From contig NC_060258.1 in the NCBI RefSeq assembly GCF_921293095.1, positions 1,860,001 to 1,924,000 on the forward strand: 64,000 nt of DNA, in the 5' to 3' direction. The stretch's first letter is position 1. Each line of letters begins with the position of its first letter. This DNA is from Ischnura elegans. Lineage: Eukaryota > Arthropoda > Insecta > Odonata > Coenagrionidae. The notes below the pieces were generated by a model, which saw only the letters and a program-made list of their open reading frames with translations, did not search any database and was not told the origin of the DNA. Of the stretch, positions 44,636 to 55,815 are shown one piece after another. The translations under genes were made by a program, and so were the position numbers.

Positions 44636-47600
44636 TGCTCACCCCGTTCCCCGCGGAAACGGACTGCAAGGGAGGCGGGAGGAAAATGAAAGTACAAGTC
44701 CTGGGTTTATGTGTTGTAGTATTTTTTAATCAATAGAAAATAAATACATGGACATCTTTCTTTCAAAATGAAGCGTAAAAACAACGTAATTTATTAACAG
44801 CCATCATAGCAACATACATATTCATAGCATGAATAGCATTCAAAATCAAGAAAACAACACTTGAATATTACACAACCTCCTTCAAATTGCACTTTTCAAT
44901 AAAAAATGTTATTTCTCATAGCCACATGACTAAAATAACACTTGAGAGTTAAAGAATTCTTTTCTTTAAACACAAAAAAACACAAAAAAATTATTTCACA
45001 TAACTTACATAACAAAATCATTATATTTTCAAGTATTTCTATTACTCATTTATGCATTTATTTTTCATTCACGTCTATTCCTTCACTTCTCAGGTTATCT
45101 TAATCATCAAAATCCATCTCGCACTCCCGTAAGTGAAGACTACTTCGTCTTAGCACTTTTTGAGATTTTCCAATTCTTACCAGATCTGATCTTGGTGTGA
45201 CCAACAATTTGACCTAGCTTCCAATGCTTTTTCAGTGTGTTGTACACTTGTACTTTATCAAAAAGTCTGTAACCCTTTGATCTTTTCATAATCCCAGGGC
45301 CTAGGATCACTTTCGCTCTTGCACGAAATTAAAATCACCTTGGAGTTAAGTTTCGACCCGGGACGAATCTATAGGAACTCGCGGGAACGAAACTAAATTA
45401 ATCGAAACTCGGCTGCTCATGTGATTAGGTTTCGATCCCAGAAGTTGTGTGGAGGCTCCCGCTCTTTTCCATACACGTCCACAAAGGGATAGGCGAGTTT
45501 CTAATTTTAAAATGTAGAAAAAAGACAGGGTCATATGTACAACTTTAATTGGAATGTTCATGTGCATATTGAGGTCAGAGGACCTATTTAAACACACCAT
45601 TGGAAGTAATTACACTATCCTCCGTTAAACGCACATGATGGCTCATACTTGCGTATCAACGACTTGGATGTGGAATCAGCCGCATTTTGATAAAATTTAC
45701 TTGAAGAATGCGAGATATTGTTGCAAATGAACAAACGTATCAGTAAGTGCGCCGTTAACGTCAGGAATATTTACAGGTTTTTGTTTTTTTTGTTATTTTT
45801 ATATTACTTAAAAATCAATTTTAGGAAACCATAGCAATATTTAGGAAGTTATATATGCCGTCGCATTTTCTCCGATAAATTCTTTGCATTTTGGTACCTC
45901 ATTAGAAGAGTTTGGTTGCTTATTAGTTGAGAAAAAGGTATCTACACAGTAGAAATAATATTATGGATTTCTTAGCATTGAGCTTAAAAATCAAATGGAC
46001 AGTTTGCGTTAACCATTCTCTTATAAGTGGTGAAAATATGAGTGCCCCATTCATAAAACTGCGAACGGGCAAACCCCTACTTTATGTCAACCGTGTCTCG
46101 TACTCGGTTTGTGGGCTGAAACGAAACTGTTTCCAAGGAAACAATGTTGGTTTGAAGGAAGGTGAATTACGTGGTCTCTCCGGTGCAAAGCATAACACAG
46201 GCCAACAAAACAATTTGTAAGAAAACTTTTTTATTTATATAGCTGATCTTAATAGATTTTATGTGCTGAATCCAAACCTGGCCTTAGTTTGTTTTTATCA
46301 CCATAAGCATATACAAGGAAATTAATGAAACACTGTGTGACATCATAAATTGTTCCTATAAAACGAAAACGTGATAATACAGGGTTCACTTGTCAACTAG
46401 AATTGGTCTTCAGTTTCTTTCGCTTTTTTCCTTGAAGCTTTTTGTGTAGTTTTTCCTACGATGAATCGCTTGCTGAACTTCTAGGTGAAGTACCAACAGT
46501 AATTCCCCATTATCTTCGTTCATTAGACCTACTTTTTCAATTATATTATAGCAAAAAATGCTGTTAAATTCCAAAAATATTGCTTGATCTCATAATTTTA
46601 ACTGTAAGATGTGAATAAATGGTGGGTGATACAACTTTAAAACCATCATATTTGAATTAAGCAAATTAAAAAACATAAGAACAAGGTATTTTTTGTAAAA
46701 ACGTTTTCCATTGTTGGCCTGTGTAATCTGTGTTTGGTTTTTACCACCCACAGCCAAGAAATTGATCCTCTTATAAGTAGTACGTATGCGTATCAGTCCA
46801 AAGTACAAGCCCAGGAGTTGACCCTCACGATGTAGGCGCAGGGATTGTCATTATAATGGAATAGAATAGATAATGATATTTATTATTCCTAGACAAGTGT
46901 GTCCCTTAGGAACGTATATGGTTATAAATATAACAGATTCAGAAATATTACAATAATATTTAGATTTACATTACGCATCGATGTCCCAAAATGCGACTAA
47001 ATATATGACAGAATAGAACAAAAAATGCATTGGTACATATAATTATCAGCGAGAGAAACGCTCATAAATACATCTGATTTTATTGACTTTAGCATCAGCA
47101 CAATAATGAGTTAACTTCAGTATTAGCACAATAATCAGTTAAGTTACAATATTCAATTTACATGTAGCAATATTTCATAATATTTCTTTTTGAATTTTGA
47201 ATTCACTGCTGTGGGCGTACTTTTTCTTTTTCTGTGTTCCGTTTTTGCGTTTTTTTTTAGAATGGCGAGGATTGGGGGTAGATTAGAGGGTTGTTTTTGG
47301 ACCTTCCCCCCGGAGAACAATAATCTTTTCGCTAATAAAGACGTGAATATGCGTCTAGAAATGTCTGGACCGGGAGACGAAAGTAAAGAGCATGAGGGTT
47401 CAGAGTGAACCCTTTGACGATGCAACACACAGGGGCCGAGAACCAAGCAGTGGCTTACTCGTCCAATCACCCGGGGAGGGGGTAGAGAGGAACGAAAAGG
47501 AAAGAGGCGCGGCCGCGATAGGAGCCCGACGACTCCTCTGGGAAAGGATAGGAACGAAATGAAGGGGACAGGGAAAAACACCTCAACGCTATGAAAGCGA

Positions 47601-47857
47601 AGAGGGCCCCACTATAAGCGAAACCAGGCACGCTTTCAATGTTCCAACGATCTTGGAGGATTATTCCATGAGGAAGAATAATCCAACAATCAGATCATGG
47701 GATGGGAGACGAAAGCAGCAAATTTTCGTCGGAGATTTTCTTACGTAGGAGAACGAATGCCCAATATATGCCTTTCCTATGCCTCCCCTTTTTATGACGG
47801 TCGCGGGAGTGCGATGTCTTTATTTCGGGACCCAAAACTTATCACCAACACTTATCA
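44636..47857. other. AT-rich sequence, no confident gene
   Basis: The minus-strand frame near 45300-45140 reads KGYRLFDKVQVYNTLKKHWK then LGQIVGHTKIRSG, basic and faintly like an integrase C-terminal segment, but too short to call. Frames at 45346-45600, 45927-46220 and 47153-47581 show no motif. GTTTCGA-CCC phrases recur at 45350 and 45430. Confidence 0.4.
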
Positions 47858-47861
47858 TCAA

Positions 47862-48535
47862 CACTTTGCGTGCCATGGACGTCATATTACGTCCTGTTAA
47901 TCTCTCTGAAGAATGGAATGAACGTAATATTACGTCTTCCTGTTTTATTGACTTTATTTGCGTGAAGCTGTAATATTTTGCCCGTGATAGTTCTCCAGTT
48001 CTTATATGCTTAGTGGTTCTGTTATTCAAAAATCAAATGCTCGATGGGAAAAGAGTTCTTTTGATGCCTTGAGGACGAAAAGTCCTCCGTAGCTACCGGC
48101 ATCCTTATCTTAGGCCACTTGGTGTGAAAATTATTTGGAGAAAAGAGCCGTTCGTAGGGGGAGCAGTGACTCCTTTTGTCATCCAGGATTTTGAATGAAT
48201 TTCTTGGAACAATGCTTTTTTATGATTTTCATGCCTTAAATAGTTCAAATTTAGCGTAAAAACAAAATTATTATGTATTTTATGGCGGTACATCATATGT
48301 TGCAACTTTTTTATTTTTCATAAACAGTAGGTTTTCATTGTTAAATTATATTTTTTTAAATTAGTAATAAATGTGACTCAATTCTTTCACAAAGAAGAGC
48401 AAATTCTATTCTTATGGAAATACGCATCGATATAAATATATTTTTGATCCTGATGTTTTAAAAAATGTACGAATTTAGCATAAATGGCTGGATTTTTCAG
48501 TAGGGCTTTTAAAGTAGCAGCCGGCACTCAGAGTG
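47862..48535. mobile_element. 674-bp piggyBac-like MITE (copy 2)
   Basis: The left end CACTTTGCGTGCC preceded by TCAA (47858-47861) and the right end inverse CACTCTGAGTGCC followed by TTAA (48536-48539): TIRs of 13 bp and a TTAA duplication with one decayed base. Contains GTAATATTACGTC palindromic words near the left. Collinear with 25595-26061 in its right two-thirds. No transposase. Confidence 0.82.
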
Positions 48536-48711
48536 TTAAGGATATCATATTAATGGTAAGAGATGAATAAGACATCCTGTTGATAGCATTGGTAGCAGCC
48601 GGAGAAGCTATCTTCACCGTAACTACAGTCGCAGTGATTTCAAGCATTCGGTTATTTCTGCGTCGTCACGGAAAACGTCACACACCCGTCTCCCGCCTCG
48701 CTCCAGATGCT

Positions 48712-49268
48712 TCTTCTTCTTCCTTCCAGGATTAGGCTACTAAGCCTGTTCCGGCTCCACATCACCATCTTTTCCTTGGTCTTCCTATACTTCTCTTGCC
48801 AAATGGTTGATATTCCATTGCTTGCTTTGGAATTCTTTCATTTGGCATTCGAAGTAAATGTACTTTCCATCTATGTTTGTATTCTTTTAATTTGTCAGTG
48901 ACTGCTTGGACACCTAGTTCATCTCTTATTTGAGTGTTTCTTATTTTATCCAATATTGTGCAACCTTTAACTGATCTTAAAAATTTCATTTCAGACGATT
49001 CTATCTGCCTTAATTCCTTCTTTTTTGTTACCCAACATTCTGATCCGTAGAGTACAGTAGGGACTGCCATCACTTTGTAAAATTTTATTTGTGTTTCTTT
49101 TCTTGTTTTGTTCTTTAGAGTTCTTCTGATAGTGCCACATATTCTCTGGAAAGTGTTAACCTTATTTATAATATCTTTTTCCTCGTCATATGTTATGTCG
49201 CATCCTAAGTACTGGAAGTGCGACACTTGCTCCAGGACTTGATCCTCAATAACAATTTTTGTTCTTAT
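48712..49268 (-). mobile_element. 5'-truncated LINE, 12-bp target duplication
   Basis: GCTCCAGATGCT flanks the insertion at 48700-48711 and 49269-49280. The 3' end (left side) has a (GAA)n-type tail seen as TTCTTCTTCTTCC on the + strand. The minus strand encodes the C-terminal part of an endonuclease/reverse-transcriptase polyprotein. A dead-on-arrival copy. Confidence 0.92.
48762..49268 (-). pseudogene. C-terminal piece of LINE reverse transcriptase
   Basis: Open from the truncation point: IEDQVLEQVSHFQYLGCDIT, then YKVMAVPTVLYGSECWVTKK, then LGVQAVTDKLKEYKHRWKVH and a final GRPRKRW. FQYLGC, LYGSECW and the HRWK-H-GRP-RW ending are hallmarks of the post-catalytic region of insect endonuclease-reverse transcriptases. 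The fingers and the catalytic YADD region are missing, so it cannot act. The first ~14 residues of the longer frame (49269-49316) belong to flanking DNA. Confidence 0.9.
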
Positions 49269-49280
49269 GCTCCAGATGCT

Positions 49281-50219
49281 CCTATGAAAACTAGGGTCTG
49301 CAGAGGAGCGAGTCATTTTTTGGCGGAAATGCGTAGGGAATTCACTGAGGCAATGGATAGTTTACTCACGTTGCAGTTGTTGGACGCTGAATCTGGACGC
49401 CTTTTTTCTGTAAAGGTGTGACTACGAAGTAAGCGAAGTAGGCGTACATAGTAAATAGATATAAGTAAAACTGTGATTCAAATAAATATATACCAAGCAC
49501 TACGTATCCTTAGACATTCTCGTATCTCTCCAAAATGAACTCAAATGTGTCGAGAAGCAGCCTTTACATTCAGAAGGTAATAAAAAATATTAAAAGGAGC
49601 ATGTAGATTAGGAAACTATGGTAAGAGCATGTATCAACACATCAATTATCATGTCATTCATTAGAAAATGGGGAAAAGTAAGATATAAAAATGATTGGAA
49701 TGGATTAATCTTTCATAATAATCGTTAGCTATTATAAGTGAATATGTTTCAACCGAGTTAGCGGAGGAATACCTACTTTTTCCTTTACTAGGGCAATGAG
49801 TTTTTTTTTGAAGGGGTAGGCGTGGGTAGAAATGCAGTTCAAATTTTCTTGCTTTACTTTGTGGAACATCGATGTGAGAAAATATAATTCATTTAAATGA
49901 TATTTGAACATATTTATTAACATTCATTGACCATAATCGCTTCAATTCGCAATAAAACCATCACTTCGATCTTATATTCTAAGTTAGCCCGCCCTCGTTC
50001 ACTTCCGCCATTTTTACTTCGCTCCTGACCGGTCCTACTAGAAATTAGCGAATTTGGCGCCTATGGACTCTCTGGTGGCGAAAGTAGCATTCATTGGACC
50101 GTACCCTAAGTCCAATATTGCCAAAAATAGATTGTGGAACTTCTACCACGCCAGAAACTTGGGAACAGCGCATCCAGATATTTACAACGCCCTTGATGTA
50201 GGGGCTGGTGATGTATATA
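49281..50219. other. No recognised gene
   Basis: AT-rich. The frame 50054-50242 (MDSLVAKVAFIGPYPKSN start) has a reasonable composition for its first 50 residues but resembles nothing I know; it overlaps the start of the repeat below. Confidence 0.4.
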
Positions 50220-50555
50220 TAAATATGAGGCAGTCAATTTAAGTAAATATATTATCCCTGGGACAATGCCATTTCAAGAAGTGCTCACTTTATACTAAAG
50301 TAACAAATCAGATGGGTCAAATCCTTGTGAAAACTTAAATGAACGCATAGTTTTTAGGTAGTTTTCGAGTTGCAATAATTCCATCAAAACTTTGAACACC
50401 GTCTAAATATTCACTCATTGATACAATCATTTAAAAATTTATAAATGCATCTCTTATGACAAAATATTAGCCGTTAGAGTAAAATTTGAGTTAACAATAT
50501 ATTTTTTAGAGCAATCTTAAATAATGGATATTTAAACATCTTTTTAATTAAAAAA
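50220..50555 (+). repeat. Direct repeat, copy 1 (partner 51380-51725)
   Basis: AATATGAGGCAGTCAATT, GTGCTCACTTTATACT, AACAAATCAGATGGG, CCTTGTGAAAACTTAAATGA, TCCATCAAAACTTTGAACA and CTAAATATTCACTCATTG occur in the same order at both places. Confidence 0.93.
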
Positions 50556-51379
50556 ATCGGCAAACATACCAAAATCAACCTCTAAGAAAGAGTGGATAAT
50601 CCATAAATTCAATAACTTTATGTCACAGACAATTCTGTATGAAGATATATTTGAATAATAATAACCCTTTGAGTCTATAATATAAATTAGCACCATTTCA
50701 AGTACCATATTTAGGGTGCCCACATGCATACCACACAAAGTTATTTTTTTGCGAAGTGGTAGTTTTCAAACAATTTCTGGAACCGAGCATGGTTATAAAT
50801 TACAAATAAATGTTAATTTTCTAGTTCCATGTACATATTATTCATACATATCATATATACATATAATTATATATTATTTTTGTGATAGGAGGAAAAAGAA
50901 ATTAATTTTGTTCTGTTCATATATTATACTTTGTTCTTGTTTATTGTAAGTTATTGTCACATGTATGTTTCATAATGATGATGTTTCAAAAATTAAATGT
51001 ACTTTCTTTTCGTTTTCTGATCTGCCTTGAATTTAATTTATAAGATGGTAGCTTCCATGATGGCTTTTTTTATTTTAACCATCGAAGCTACCTAAAGCTC
51101 CTCTTTATTATTTATTGTTGTTAAAAAAGTGTACATTTCAGTTGGAGTAATAAATTCATTCATTCATTCATACGATACGGTCAAAAAAAACGTTAGAAAC
51201 GGTTGTGATAGGGTGATTCATTAAATCAATTTTAATATATATCACCAAGGATATTTGCAGGACTTATGTTATGTCACAGGCCATCCATGCGTTGTGATGA
51301 TTTTATAATAATAACTACATCTGACGGATTACATAAGATAGAACAATTTTTCCCATCCACCAAACTAAATATCACAATA
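50556..51379. other. AT-rich spacer between direct repeats
   Basis: Contains ATTC microsatellite at ~51157-51171 and an imperfect hairpin at 51045-51095 (GGTAGCTTC / GAAGCTACC). No gene supported. Confidence 0.5.
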
Positions 51380-51725
51380 AATATGAGGCAGTCAATTCAA
51401 GTAAACATATTACCCCCGGGGAAATTCCATTTCAACAGGTGCTCACTTTATACTTAATAGTAACAAATCAGATGGGCCTACTCCTTGTGAAAACTTAAAT
51501 GAACAATTTAAAAAGTTTTTAAATAGTTTTGGAGTTGCAATAATTCCATCAAAACTTTGAACAACGTCTAAATATTCACTCATTGTTACAATCACCATAT
51601 AAAAATCTATAAATACAACACTGATGTCAACAAATTAGTCGCTCGAGCATAATATGAGTTAACAAAATATTTTTCAGAGCGATCTTAAATTATGGAAATT
51701 TAAACATATCTTTTGAATTAAAAAA
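51380..51725 (+). repeat. Direct repeat, copy 2 (partner 50220-50555)
   Basis: See copy 1. Offset ~1160 bp, with small indels. Confidence 0.93.
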
Positions 51726-51946
51726 AATAATATCAATCACCAATTATGTATATGTATATTAAGATGTGGGTGTACATGTACTTCTTCCAAATAAATTAAA
51801 AAAATATATAAATAAAAAAAAACTATGAATAAATATTTGACAAAAATAACTTAATGCACTAATGGGTTAAGAAAAACTCCTTTGTTACTAAATACAAAAG
51901 CATAAATAATGCGATGCTTCTCTGGCTCTTAATGTAACACAGTTTG

Positions 51947-52376
51947 CTACATAGTGCCAACAACGGGGGGGATGCCAACAAAGGGGCATTCTATCCTATA
52001 TGTATATGAAGAGGTGGATGTGGATGAACTTTTTCCAAATGAACTTTCCACCCTGATTTTTACCGCTTTAAGATCCTTCCAGAGTATTTTTCTGAGCGGG
52101 AAGGGGTCATAGCCCAAAAAATTAGAAATGAGATAGAGAAGAAGTGGCCAGCTGATAATGTAGCCCATTAACATAAGCCCCGTCGGGAACCATCTGCGGA
52201 ATGCCGACAGATAACTGTCGTCCAACAGAAATGGCCAAGACACGGTCATCGCAAAGGTCTCGAGATGGAATATGAGGTCGTCATAAGTTTCCATCCTCCA
52301 AATTACCATGTTGATTGGCGGGATAAAGATGCGGTAGAGCATCCACAGCGTGTTATATGTATGAGTCATTATTTCT
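51947..52376 (-). CDS. Exon-like ORF with hydrophobic segments, possible chemoreceptor exon
   Basis: An acceptor TTTTTATCCCTACAG precedes 52376. The frame then encodes EIMTHTYNTLWMLYRIFIPP, METYDDLIFHLETFAMTVSW and a second hydrophobic stretch YIISWPLLLYLISNFLGYDP before a Ser/Thr-rich tail and stop. The order (short hydrophobic helix, D-D-L-x-L-x-T region, second helix) loosely recalls the N-terminal part of insect odorant receptors (7tm_6), which is only a suggestion. No second exon was found in the window, so if real it is partial or decayed. The longer frame up to 52501 would include intron sequence. Confidence 0.3.
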
Positions 52377-52571
52377 CTGTAGGGATAAAAAAGACATGAA
52401 TTCATATAAAAAATATATGAATTGCAAAGCAATGCATACATGGCTCTACTGGAAATCGATTGGTACTCATTTTTGCCTTGCAAAACACCCATGAAAAACA
52501 TAAAGTTAGCATTAAATTCGAAAAAAATGAATCTACGTACATAAACTTTATTTTCTATGATATCCTATGAG

Positions 52572-52655
52572 ATGACGGTGCCTTAAAGGTTATGGCGAGG
52601 GTTACTGCTCAAGTAAAGATTCTGCGTTCGAGCCTCACTCTTGGATCTTTTGTAT
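52572..52655 (+). repeat. Possible tRNA-derived SINE head
   Basis: The segment GTTATGGCGAGGGTTACTGC ... GCGTTCGAGCCTCAC has a good B-box (GTTCGAGCC) and a weak A-box-like region upstream, then an AT-rich tail. The cloverleaf is not convincing, so I do not call a tRNA gene. Confidence 0.35.
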
Positions 52656-52659
52656 TTTA

Positions 52660-54320
52660 TTTTTCTAGGATTTTATTTTTTTTAATTTTTAAAGATTGTT
52701 TCTTATCTTCGTTTACCCAATAAAAATATTTTTAATTATATTTTTCAATAATAAAAAGTGCTGGAAAGAGTAAGAAATGAAGCAAGGGCTATATAACAAC
52801 CTACCCAAGGGCGATTTTGAATTTACTTGTTCTCTCTAGAGATGTATTAGGGTATCGCGAGCGTAAATTGTCTTCAGTAGGGGTGAGGACAGAATTTATG
52901 TTACTGATTGGGAAGGAAAATCCACCATAAAGATTGATTTCTCTTTCATTGGGAAACGGAAATGGATCAGCTTGGGATAAGTAACAGAGTATTAACAGTG
53001 GACAGAAACCCGGTGACGGCCTTAGACAACTCTTAACGAATGTCGCCAAGAGGATCACGGCTTAACATCCCATCCGACGGACGGTGTACTGCACTGCCGG
53101 TGTAAACCACAATACACGCAGGGATTGAATTCCGAAATGCTCTTAAATTAGTTACAAGATTTGGATGTGGAAGGCCAGTACATTACCTAACCATTCCAGT
53201 AAAATCTTTATTTTCAATTTTTAGGATGGTAGTCGAACAAACGGAGAACGCGTTTTTTCCTCTGCCGCAACGACTGCCCTGGATTTTTGACGGAATATAC
53301 ACTTCATTCACGTTTACGAATAACTTTCTCGTGCCACTGAGCTTTGAAGCAAACCATGGATGTTCAATCAATTTTGTTAAACCTGTTTTGTTTTGTATAT
53401 TACACAGGTGTATATTTTCACATCATCACCCCTCGTGTTTTGTCCTGTAAGTATTTCCTGATGAATCATTTTGTTCTGAGGAACCTTTTCCTGAGACAAT
53501 AAATGAAAAGTCATGAACGAATATATTCCCTGTGTCTTATTACCTTTTTATTAGTGAAGTGCCACTGTTTGCATAGTTAATGCCATTTTCCGATCATCAA
53601 TTATACTATTTCAAGAAGCCCTATCCCTGGTGGAGAATGGAAGAACTACAACGGTCCCCTAATTGATTTCTTGAGCATACACATGTATTATCCGTTTTTT
53701 TCCGGCATAATATCATTTATACACCAGATTTATTCCGTTTTTACTCCGGGAATAACGGTTTTTACGCGGAATAAAACACGTGTAATGCACGGCCTATAAA
53801 CTAGTTTGCAATAGATTCTGCTGTATGGGTCGAATCCCTGAATATAAACGTTTATTTACTTAGGCTAGAAAAATGCGATAGTAAATACAGCAAGTTCTCC
53901 AGGTACAAGCCACGTCGCAACAACTGGAGTAAGGAATTGAGTTCGCAGTATAATTGAGCATCGTTAATATCTTAAAAAGTATTGATAAACTCCTTTCATC
54001 TTCATTACGGGCTGCTATGGCGTTTTCGGGGTCTCATTTTTTAATGTGAAGAAACGAGAAATTTGATTGGTCTATGCACCTAGCCTCGAGGGCGGGTGTC
54101 ACTTTCCTACCAACAAAAGCATGACATATCGAAGTCGCCGGTTGCACCGACGAGTATCGGTAGGGACGTTCCACCAATCGAGTTTCTGTCAGTGAAAGCG
54201 GCGTTGGAGGCTACCGATACCAACGATCGTTGGTAGCCGTGTACAGAATTCCGCCCCTGTTATCAAGACCATGGAAGTACAAAGCAGTGTGAGGAACCAC
54301 CTTGATCGAAGTCAGTCAAT
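52660..54320. other. No confident gene
   Basis: Short frames at 52801-53058 and 53183-53450 lack motifs. The block 54125-54260 (CCGATACCAACGATCGTTGG, AGAATTCCGCCCCTG) is GC-richer and looks like a small repeat fragment. Confidence 0.4.
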
Positions 54321-54533
54321 ATGTTCCTCGTGCAAAACGCAATTCTCTCTGCCTTTGTCAACAGATTCCCTAATGCTCCTAGCTGTTTTGGTAGAAATCC
54401 TAATTTCATTGTGAGTAGAGATGAGTTACTTATTATGGGAAGGTCGGAAGAGGAACATGATCAAGCCCTGCAAAATGTGATGAACACTGCCAAGTTGGTT
54501 AATGCAAAATTTAATGGAGGCAATGTACTTTAA
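54321..54533 (+). pseudogene. Scrap of Ty3/Gypsy-type reverse transcriptase
   Basis: The frame contains SRDELLIMGRSEEEHDQALQ followed by NVMNTAKLVNAKFN, which matches the region around and after the catalytic YxDD box of insect Gypsy-like polymerases (D-D-x-L-x-x-G-x-S-x-E-E-H-D). The box itself is degraded and the flanks are unrelated. It is non-functional and no LTRs are visible nearby. Confidence 0.6.
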
Positions 54534-55056
54534 GAACTTTAAGGTTAAATGTATGTGATTAATAATTTCTGAACAAGGGATGCGAATTGATTCTCAAAGA
54601 GTCGAATCTCTAAAGTCAATTAAGAATCAAAAAAATAACATAGAGTTGCAGCGACTTTTATGCTCATATTATTATGTTAAACGGTATTTTCCAATTACGA
54701 ATCAGCTCATGAATGCCATCATTTTAATTACATCTCATATGATGTTGGGCATGATGTGGTGTTATTTTTTAATATTTGTAAAATTGGTCATAGCGATATT
54801 CCCACCAATGAATTGTAAAAAAGTTGTATCAATTTTATGGATTTGACAGTCAAAAGGGTGGGGAAGAAACATGGTTTTCCCATTTTCAGAAAGCACACAT
54901 GCACAGACATACAGCAGTTGGAAGATGCATTTGATTTGCATAAAGTTCTCGCTGAATATAATTATAGTCCAATCATAAACCTAGGAGACTCACCCTTTTA
55001 AGTACTAAATAATAGCTATATGAGATCTAGTATATGATAATCACTATACTAGTCAG
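54534..55056. other. No recognised gene
   Basis: AT-rich; the frame at 54580-54846 is hydrophobic in its second half without a known motif. Confidence 0.4.
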
Positions 55057-55181
55057 AACCAGAAATACAAATTGATTTGTACGAGAAACTTTGTGAGAGA
55101 CAAAGTTCGATGGAGGACTGGTTTTATAAGAAAGCTCATAGAAAGGAAGAGGATTTTTTTAGGGAAAGAAGGCAGTTGTAA
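55057..55181 (+). CDS. Terminal-exon-like ORF, basic/acidic amphipathic
   Basis: After an acceptor-like TACTAGTCAG the frame reads PEIQIDLYEKLCERQSSMED then WFYKKAHRKEEDFFRERRQL and stops. The charged, helix-favouring composition is typical of the C-terminus of a small regulatory or transposon-encoded protein. No upstream exon was identified and the family is unknown. Confidence 0.25.
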
Positions 55182-55815
55182 GAAGTGCAAAAGACAATTA
55201 TTTGGAAAAAGTGACTATCATGAAGTAGGCAGATGAGCAAAATTCCTATAGGATTAATACAGATAAAACAAGATCAGTGGTTCGACATAATATTTCGCAA
55301 CTGAAAAATAAACAACCGTCTCCTTGTCAGTGTTTTGTATGGACTTTTTTAATGAATGAAATCTTTGCTTCCTTGGTAAATGTAGTGTTAAACACTTAAA
55401 GGATTACAGGGGTCATTTGACCCATTTTCAAAGTTCAAATTAATTTTTCTCCTATTAAAATACATTATAACATTTCGAAATGTTTATATTTTCTTAACTT
55501 TGGTCAAAATTTTGAAAAAATAGCGTACATTTTACAATAATATTGTTTTACAATTTTATGACAAGTGGTTATACGTTGAAGAAAAGCTGGGGGTTATTTG
55601 ACTCACAACTTGTTTTCGTGTTATCTTCTACTCTTTTTCTTGTCCGTAGGCTCTTCTGTGATATACATGTTTCATTTTTCGAAGAGGACTTCTGTGGCAG
55701 ATGATTTTCTTGATTGTGAACCAGAAAAAAACCGGTGATATGCCGGTTTTATCCCATGGGCTCCACTTGAATTTCAAATCTTTGCATAGTGACTTATTGT
55801 ACTCCGTCTTCCGAT
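55182..55815. other. No recognised feature
   Basis: AT-rich sequence leading to the GC-rich block. Confidence 0.5.

Noticed and set aside
45140-45300. Possible integrase C-terminal fragment on the - strand
   Set aside because: Only ~40 basic residues with a weak pattern; no catalytic domain or LTR nearby.
47153-47581. 142-residue - strand ORF
   Set aside because: Composition follows local GC content, no motif; the + strand frame 47190-47408 overlaps it and is equally unsupported.
52572-52655. Functional tRNA gene
   Set aside because: B-box is good but the acceptor and D stems do not pair; at most a SINE head.
53810-53870. GGGTCGAATCCC word as a tRNA T-loop
   Set aside because: No A-box at the correct distance and no cloverleaf could be drawn.
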